The notes under the pieces: generated by a model
Told to the model about the DNA's origin: nothing
Database searches by the model: none
Seen by the model: the letters and a program-made list of their open reading frames with translations, nothing else
From: Aegilops tauschii subsp. strangulata
Taxonomy: Eukaryota; Streptophyta; Magnoliopsida; Poales; Poaceae
Length of the DNA: 64,000 nt
Reading direction: 5' to 3'
NCBI RefSeq assembly: GCF_002575655.3
Contig: NC_053036.3
Coordinates: forward strand, 159,564,627 to 159,628,626
Part shown: positions 56,763 through 64,000 of the stretch, piece after piece
How positions within the stretch are numbered: the first letter of the stretch is position 1
How the letters are laid out: every line of letters starts with the position of its first letter
Position numbers and translations under genes: made by a program

Positions 56763-57721
56763 ATGATGAAGAGATTGTTGAGAGGCTCTTCGAGCCGAAG
56801 CTCGAAGGATAAGCAAAGTGAAGAGAATAAGAAGACCAAATATAATCTTCTCGCACCGCGGAAGTTCGTCCGTGTGAATGGCCTTGTGATGAGTTCTTGA
56901 GAGCAGCGGGAATTCACGATGACTTTTATTATTTGGCTGAGAATGCAGGCCTCACCGACTTCCTTCGCGACCAGCGCGAACAGTATCTCCTCCTCACTAA
57001 TATTTTTGTGCAAAATTTTCATTTCCATGCTAGGAGATCACCACCTTCGGTGGATTTTTATTTATATGATGAGTTTAAGGAGATGTCACTTTATGATTTT
57101 TGTGCGGTTTGCAAGTTACCCCTTCAGGGCAGCAAAGAGGAACCACATCGTAATGATGTGGAAGGATTTATTGATATGATTGCTGTAGGGGAAATGAGGA
57201 AAGTTTCCGATGCAAGAATCACTAGCATACATTCTCCTATTCTACGTTACTTTGTAATATTTGCTAGTAGATGCTTAATTGGTCGTGGGAACAGTGGAAA
57301 CCTTAGTGCTCCTGATATTGTTATGTTGCGCCATGCCTTGTTTCGTGATACTACTTTCAGTTTAGGCGCTATTATTGCTAAACGATTAAATCTGAACCGT
57401 ACAAAGGGTCCCATCTTTGGAGGCATCTTTGCCTCGCGCCTTGCTGCACATTTTAACATACCTATTAGGCATTATGAGAAAGAGGAAAAGTTGCTGCCTC
57501 CTATTTTTCTAGATTATAAGAGTATGGTAGCACATGATTTTATTGTTAAAGATAAGAAGAAGATATTTAAGTACAAGTTGATTTTTGCCTTGCCTCCAGC
57601 CTCCCTGTTTAACATACTTTCAGGCATGTACGTCATCTTGCCGGATTCCATTTATGTGTACTGGAACCTGACACAAGTTCCAGAGCCAGAGACTGAGCCA
57701 CCACTTGACCCTTATCAGTAG
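56763..57721 (+). pseudogene. H Athila ORF-1-like protein
   Basis: ATG 56763 (MMKRLLRGSSSRSSKD) begins a basic, Ser-rich N-terminus. One frameshift near 56870 leads to the long frame (56897-57721): HDDFYYLAENAGLTDFLRDQ, YLLLTNIFVQNFHFHARRSP, DEFKEMSLYDFCAVCKLP, RYFVIFASRCLIGRGNSGNL and FGGIFASRLAAHFNIPIRHY. This matches my memory of the ATHILA ORF-1 family (PF03078). Its molecular role is not established. A TAG at 57719 is followed by further open frame, so the natural end may be near 57813. Confidence 0.75.
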
Positions 57722-59850
57722 TCAGTTTATCAGTGGGATCTGGAGGAGATCGCCAAACTATGGCACCCTGAGGACCCTCCTCAGTACACCGGAGAGAGCA
57801 GCTTCGATCCATAGGACTAGACCAACTTAGGCCAAAAGCCTAATCTTGGGGCAGTACATATTTCTCACCAACATTACATTCATTTTCACACACTCATGCC
57901 AGTTGTCGGTGCTCATACTTTTTCATTGTACTATCCATGCTTGTTTATTTTCTTTTCTAGTTTTCTTCTTGTGTGTTTGAATAACCTTAAGAAAAACCAA
58001 AAAAATTAGTTGTAGCTTTTAGTTAGTTTATTATCCATGCCTGTAGTAGTAATAATTAAAAGAAACCCCAAAAGATTTCTTGTTCTTCTTTTGCTTGTTA
58101 GGAGCTTTCCCGTGTAAATAGTTTTATTTCTTTTCTTTCCTTTGGGGGTCGAGAGGAGAAGACCATAATGAAAATGTTGAAGTGGCTCTTATATGCATTA
58201 TTGTTGACCTAACAAAGAGCCCATGTTACCTTGTCTTCTCCCTTAAACTAAATGCTTGCAGATTCCAGCTTAGTCCAATTGCACGCGCACTATTATTATA
58301 ATCCACACCGTTCGGTCGTGCAAGTGAAAGGCAATAATGACGATATATGATGGACTGATTGAGATGAGAGAAGCTGGTATGAACTCCACCTCTCTTGTTT
58401 TTGTAAATATGATTAGTTCATCATTCCTGATTCAGCCTATTATGAATGAAACATGTTTGCAATGACAATTAGAGATTATAGTTGCTTATGCCATGCTTAA
58501 TTAGCTAGGAGTTTATAATGGTTTACCTTGCATGCCAACATGCTATTAAAATGGTTGTGATGTGGTATGATAGGGTGGTATCCTCGTTTGAACGATTCAA
58601 GTGGCTTGACTTGGCACATGTTCACACACGTAGTTGAAAAAAATCAACATAGCATCCACGATATTTATGTTCATGGTGAATTATATCCTACTCATGCTTG
58701 CACTCAATGTTTATTAATTTTAATGCATGTTCATGACTGTTGTCGCTCTAGTTGGTCGCTTCCTAGTCTTTTTCTAGCCTTCACTTGTACTAAGCGGGAA
58801 TACTGCTTGTGCATCCACTTCCATAAACCCCAAAGTTATCCCATATGAGTCCACCATACCTTCCTATATGCGGTATCTACCTGCCGTTCCAAGTAAATTT
58901 GTATGTGCCAAACTCTAAACCTTCAAATTAAATTCAGTTTTGTATGCACGAATAGCTCATGTATCAACTAGGGCTCTCTGTATCTTCCATGCTAGGCGGG
59001 TTATTCTCAAGAGGAGTGGACTCCACTCCTCACTCACGAGAAAATGGCTGGTCACCAGGATGCCCAGTCGCGTGCTTAAACCAAATCAAAATAATTGCAA
59101 ACAAAACTCCCCCAGGACTGTTGTTAGTTGGAGGACCCGTTGTTTCGGGCAAGCCATGGATTGATGCTTGTTGGTGGTGGGGGAGTATAAACTTTACCAT
59201 TCTGCTAGGGAACCGCCTATAATGTGTGTAGCATGGAAGATATCGAGATCTCTCGGTTGTTACGTTGACAATGAAAGTATACTACTCAAAATATTATTTA
59301 TCTCTATTTCAAAACCGAGCTCTGGCACCTCTACAAATCCCTGCTTCCCTCTGCGAAGGGCCTATCTATTTACTTTTATGTTGAGTCATCCTCCTCTTAT
59401 TAAAAAGCACCAGTTGGAGAGCATCGCTGTCATTTGCATCCATTACTATTAATTTATATTGATTATGACTGGATCTCTTTTGCCATGAATTACAAGGTCT
59501 AGTCAGTCCTTGATCTGGAGAGGTGCTCTGCATTTATGTTTTGCGGTCTCAGAAAGGGCTGGCGAGATACCATCTTGTCATATCATATTATGATTGTTTT
59601 GAGAAAGTGTTTTCATCCGAGATTTATTATTATTGCTCGCTAGTTGATTATTCCATTGATATGAGTAAACATGATACCTAAATGTTATTGTGCATATGGT
59701 TAGTTCATAATCTTTGCTGAAAACTTGAATGCTGGCTTTACATATTTACAGCAACAAGAGCAAATAGAGTTTGTAAAAGTTTTTCTTTATCACTTTCAGT
59801 TGATCAACTGAATTGCTTGAGGACAAGCAAAGGTTTAAGCTTGCGGGAGT
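57722..59850 (+). other. H 3' spacer and polypurine tract
   Basis: About 2.1 kb with no supported ORF. It has AT-rich spacer sequence typical of Athila elements. It ends with TTGAGGACAAGCAAAGG and AAGCTTGCGGGAGT, the purine tract touching the LTR at 59851. Confidence 0.7.
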
Positions 59851-61248
59851 TGATACGTCTCCATCGTATCTACTTTTCCAAACACTTTTGCCCTTGTTTT
59901 GGACTCTAACTTGCATGATTTGAATGGAACTAACCCGGAATGACGCTGTTTTCAGCAGAATTGCCATGGTGTTATTTTTGTGCAGAAATAAAAGTTCTCG
60001 GAATGACCTGAAACTTCACGGAGAATATTTTTGGAATTTATAAAAATACTGGCGAAAGCATCAAGACCAGGGGGCCACACCCTCTCCACGAGGGTGGGGG
60101 GCGCGCCTGCCCCCCGGGCGCCCCCCTGCCTCGTGGCGCCCTGAGGCTCCACCGACCTCAACTCCAACTCTATATATTCATGTTCGGGGAGAAAAAATCA
60201 GAGAGAAGGATTCATCGCGTTTTACGATATGGAGCCACCGCCAAGCCCTAATCTCTCCCGAGAGGGCTGATCTGGAGTCCGTTCGAAGCTCCGGAGAGGG
60301 GAATCCGTCGCCGTCATCATCATCAACCTTCCTCCATCACCAATTTCATGATGCTCACCGCCGTGCGTGAGTAATTCCATCGTAGGCTTGCTGGACGGTG
60401 ATGGGTTGGATGAGATTTATCATGTAATCGAGTTAGTTTTGTTAGGGTTTGATCCCTAGTATCCATTTTGTTCTGAGATTTATGTTGCTATGACTTTGCT
60501 ATGCTTAATGCTTGTCACTAGGGCCCAAGTGCCATGATTTCAGATTTGAACCTATTATGTTTTCATGAATATATGTGAGTTCTTGATCCTATTTTGCAAG
60601 TCAATAGTCACCTACTATGTGTTATGATCCGGTAACCCCGAAGTGACAATAATCGGGACCACTCCCAATGATAACCGTAGTTTGATGAGTTCATGTATTA
60701 ACTAAGTGTTAATGCTTTGGTCCGGTACTCTATTAAAAGGAGGCCTTAATATCCCTTAGTTTCCAATAGGACCCTGCTGCCACGGGAGGGTAGGAAAAAA
60801 GATGTCATGCAAGTTCTTTTCCATAAGCACGTATGACTATATTCGGAATACATACCTACATTACATTGATGAACTGGAGCTAGTTCTGTGTCACCCTATG
60901 TTATAACTATTGCATGACGAATCGCATCCGACATAATTATCCATCACCGATCCAATGCCTACGAGCTTTTCACATATTGATATTTGCTTAGTTACTTTTC
61001 CGTTGCCACTGTTACAATTACTACAAAACTGCTACTGTTACTTTTGCCACCGTTACCGTTACTTCCATACTACTTTGCTACTAAATACTTTGCTGCAGAT
61101 ATTAAGTTATCCAGGTGTGGTTGAATTGACAACTCAACTGCTAATACTTGAGAATATTCATTGGCTCCCCTTGTGTCGAATCAATAAATTTGGGTTGAAT
61201 ACCCTACCCTTGAAAACTGTTGCGATCCCCTATACTTGTGGGTTATCA
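59851..61248 (+). repeat. H 3' LTR (1398 bp)
   Basis: It starts TGATACGTCTCCATCG and ends GTGGGTTATCA. The 28 extra bases relative to the 5' LTR lie near 60348-60376, between copies of AATT(T/C)CA. Confidence 0.93.
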
Positions 61249-62894
61249 ATGCTCACTGGCTGAGCTATTCTCCTCCATCTTGTAGGCAAAGTACTTGTCA
61301 GAGGTCTCATACCTCTCGACATGGGCATGAGTCTAAAATACCAATTTCAACTCTTGGAACATCTCATATGCTCCGCGGTGTTCAAAACATTTTTGAAGTC
61401 CCGGTTCTAAGCCGTAAAGCATGGTGCACTAAACTATCAAGTAGTCATCATACCGAGCTTGTCAAACGTTCATAACGTTTGCATCTCCTCCTGCAATAGG
61501 TCTGTCACCTAGCGGTGCATCAAGGAAATAATTCTTCTGTGTAGCAATGAGGATAATCCTCAGATCATGGACCCAGTCCGCATCATTTCTACTATCATCT
61601 TTCAACTTAGTTTCCTCTAGGAACATATCAAAAAATAAACCAGGGGAGCTATATGCAAGCTATTGATCTATAACATAGATATGTAAAAATATCAGGACTA
61701 AGTTCATGATAAATTAAGTTCAATTAATCATATTACTTAAGAACTCCCACTTAGATAGACATCCCTCGAGTCATCTAAATGATCACGTGATCCATATCAA
61801 CTAAACCATGTCCGATCATCACGTGAGATGGAGTAGTTTTCAATGGTGAACATCTCTGTGTTGATCATATCTACTATATGATTAACGTTCGACCTTTCGG
61901 TCTCCAGTGTTCCGAGGCCATGTTTGTACATGCTAGGCTCGTCAAGTTTAACCCGAGTATTCCGCATGTGCAAAACTGTCTTGCACCCGTTGTATGTGAA
62001 TGTCGAGCTTATCACACCCGATCATCACGTGGTGTCTCGGCACGACGAACTATCGCAACGATGCATTCTCAGGGAGAACACTTTACCTTGACATTTCGTG
62101 AGGGGTCATCTTATAATGCTATCGCCGTACTAAGCAAAATAAGATGCATAAAAGATAAACATCACATGCAATCAAAATATGTGAAATGATATGGCCATCA
62201 TCATCTTGTGCCTTTGATCTCCACCTCCAAAGCACCGTCATGAGCTCCATCGCCACCGGCTTGACACCGTGATCTCCATCGTAGCGTCGTGGTCATCTCG
62301 CCAACTATTGCTTATACAACTATTGCTAACGCATAGTGATAAAGTAAAGCAATTACATGGCGTTTGCATTTCATACAATAAAGCGACAACCATAAGGCTC
62401 CTGCCAGTTGCTGATAACTTTTACAGAACATGATCATCTCATATAATAACATATATCAAATCATGTCTTGACCATATCACATCACAACATGCCCTGCAAA
62501 AACAAGTTAGACGTCCTCTACTTTGTTGTTGCAAGTTTTATGTGGCTGCTACGGGCTTCTAGTAAGAACCGTTCTTACCTACGCATACAAAACCACAACG
62601 GTGATTTATCAAGTTTGTTTTTTAAACAAGGACCAGCCGTAGTCAAATTTGATTCAACTAAAGTTGGAGAAACAGACACCCGCCAGCCACCTTTATGCAA
62701 AACTAGTTGCATGTCTGTCGGTGGAACCGGTCTCATGAACGTGGTCATGTAAGGTTGGTCCGGGCTGCTTCATCCAACAATACCGCCGAATCAAAATAAG
62801 ACATTGGTGGTAAGCAGTATGACTATCATCGCCCACAACTCTTTGTGTTCTACTCTTGCATATCATCTACGCATAAACCTGGCTCGGATGCCAC
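61249..62894 (-). pseudogene. gag: I: copia gag start and 5' leader
   Basis: On the minus strand, gag codons near 61254-61330 read VERYETSDKYFAYKMEENS then ASEHVLRMS across the H insertion. Gag extends right to about 61660 with many breaks and no long ORF. From about 61670 to 62880 lies a long leader with no ORF. A primer binding site (TGGCATCCGAGCC on the minus strand, plus 62881-62893) ends one base from the LTR. The site resembles the initiator tRNA-Met type. Confidence 0.75.
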
Positions 62895-63958
62895 TGTTGA
62901 GGAACATAGCATGCAATTTAAAAAAAATCCTATGATCACGCAAGATCAATCTAGGAGATGCATAGCAACGAGAGGGGGAGAGTGTGTCTACATACCCTCG
63001 TAGACCGAAAGCGGAAGCGTTAGCTTATCGCGGTTGATGTAGTGATCTCATCCGGGACTCCGAACAAACTTCGGTTATCAAATCACATAACTCATAATAC
63101 AAATCGTCATCGAACGTTAAGCGTGCGGACCCTATGGGTTCGAGAACTATGTTGACATGACCTAGATACATCTCCGGTCAATAACCAATAGCGCAACCTG
63201 GATGCTCATATTGGCTCCTACATATTCTACGAAGATCCTTATCGGTCAAACCGCATAACAACATACGTTGTTCCCTTTGTCATCGGTATGTTACTTTCCC
63301 GAGATTCGATCGTCAGTATCATCATACCTAGTTCAATCTCGTTACCGGCAAGTCTCTTTACTCGTTCCATAATGCATCATCCCGCAACTAACTCATTAGT
63401 CACATTGCTTGCAAGGCTTATAGTGATGTGCATTACCGAGAGGGCCCAGAGATACCTCTCCGATACTTGGAGTGACAAATCCTAATCTTGATCTATGCCA
63501 ACCCAACAAACACCTTCAGAGACACCTGTAGAGCATCTTTATAATCACCCAGTTACGTTGTGACGTTTGATAGGACACAAGATGTTCCTCCGGTATTCGG
63601 GAGTTGCATAATCTCATAGTTAGAGGAATATGTATAAGTCATGAAGAAAGCAATAGCAATAAAACTAAGCGATCATAGTGCTAAGCTAATGGATGGGTCT
63701 TGTCCATCACATCATTCTCTAATGATGTGATCCCGTTGATCAAATGACAACACATGTCTATGGTCAGGAAACTTAACCATCTTTTATTAACAAGCTAGTC
63801 AAGTAGAGGCATACTAGGGACACTCTATTTGTCTATGTATTCACACATGTACTAAGTTTCCGGTTAATACAATTCTAGCATAAATTATAAACTTTTATCA
63901 TGGTATAAGGAAATATAAATAACAACTTTATTATTGCCTCTAGGGCATATTTCCTTCA
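62895..63958 (-). repeat. I LTR shared by two copia bodies (1064 bp)
   Basis: On the minus strand it starts TGAAGGAAATATGCCCTAGA at 63958 and ends GTTCCTCAACA at 62895, as in Angela/BARE/WIS-type LTRs. These are usually about 1.7 kb, so this one may be internally deleted. The left side is a PBS. The right side is a polypurine tract, so it borders two internal regions. Confidence 0.8.
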
Positions 63959-64000
63959 GTCTCCCACTTGAACTAGAGTCAATAATCTAGTTCACATTGT
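63959..64000 (-). other. 3' internal end and polypurine tract of a second copia copy
   Basis: On the minus strand AACTAGATTATTGACTCTAG leads to CAAGTGGGAGAC and then the LTR start TGAAGG. This is the polypurine tract and terminal internal sequence of an Angela/BARE-type element. Confidence 0.7.

Larger units (their letters stand above)
51783..61248 (+). mobile_element. H: Athila-lineage element with gag-protease and ORF-1, no RT or integrase
   Basis: LTRs at 51783-53152 and 59851-61248 are nearly identical apart from a 28-bp indel. ATGCT is found at 51778-51782 and at 61249-61253, an exact target duplication. The order is LTR, PBS, gag-protease ORF, an LTR-like segment, an Athila ORF-1-like protein, a long spacer, purine tract, LTR. 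It has no RT, RNase H or integrase, so it is non-autonomous. It is inserted in the gag of I. Confidence 0.92.

Noticed and set aside
61797..62189. ORFs in the copia leader
   Set aside because: They are short, without motif, and lie in the untranslated leader between PBS and gag.

Overview
This is an intergenic, repeat-only stretch of a large grass genome. It looks like Triticeae (wheat, Aegilops, barley or rye), judged from the retrotransposon families and their nesting. I found no intact host gene, rRNA, tRNA or CRISPR array. Nearly everything belongs to nested LTR retrotransposons, lettered K, A, B, C, D, G, I, F and H below. There is one non-autonomous hAT DNA transposon and one B3-domain-like ORF. 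Almost every element ORF carries stops or frameshifts, so this is a graveyard rather than an active locus. Some LTR pairs (B, H) are still very similar, so some insertions are young.

Left part (1-28385). K (1-2575, + strand) is the 3' end of a Ty3/gypsy Tat-like element with an antisense accessory ORF. It sits inside the 5' LTR of A. A (2576-26088, +) is a chromodomain-type (Tekay-like) gypsy element with very long LTRs (4261 bp). B (4464-17787, +) is a second chromodomain-type element lodged in A's gag. It has two full 3.68-kb LTRs plus a stray 117-bp piece of its own 3' end on its left. A's gag, protease, RT, RNase H and integrase resume at 17788. A's right edge abuts C, the 3' end of an Athila-like element (26089-28385).

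Middle part (28386-39244). D is a truncated chromovirus-type LTR. Next comes a B3-like ORF (30009-30446) whose 5' flank is split by a 982-bp hAT element with a perfect 8-bp target duplication. G (to 39244, - strand) is a Tat-lineage gypsy element with gag-protease, RT, RNase H regions including an archaeal-type-like one, integrase and a 5' LTR. Its 3' LTR is not found.

Right part (39245-64000). I is a degenerate copia (Angela/BARE/WIS-like) element on the - strand, now in three pieces (39245-40871, 51641-51782, 61249-63958). F, a third chromodomain-type gypsy element, is inserted at 40872-51640. H, an Athila-lineage element with gag-protease and an Athila ORF-1-like protein but no RT or integrase, is inserted at 51783-61248 with an exact ATGCT duplication. 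I's last LTR has a primer binding site on one side and polypurine-tract internal sequence on the other, so it is shared by two element bodies.

The most interesting pattern is inside the LTRs of A, B and F. Each has two short exon-like blocks that join in the same phase across a predicted GC-AG intron of about 1.0-1.25 kb, giving an acidic peptide end followed by a stop. In addition, splice-acceptor-like AG dinucleotides lie directly before, or one base before, the start codons of the gag and accessory ORFs in all three elements. Together these suggest spliced LTR and leader transcripts that can be tested with RNA data.
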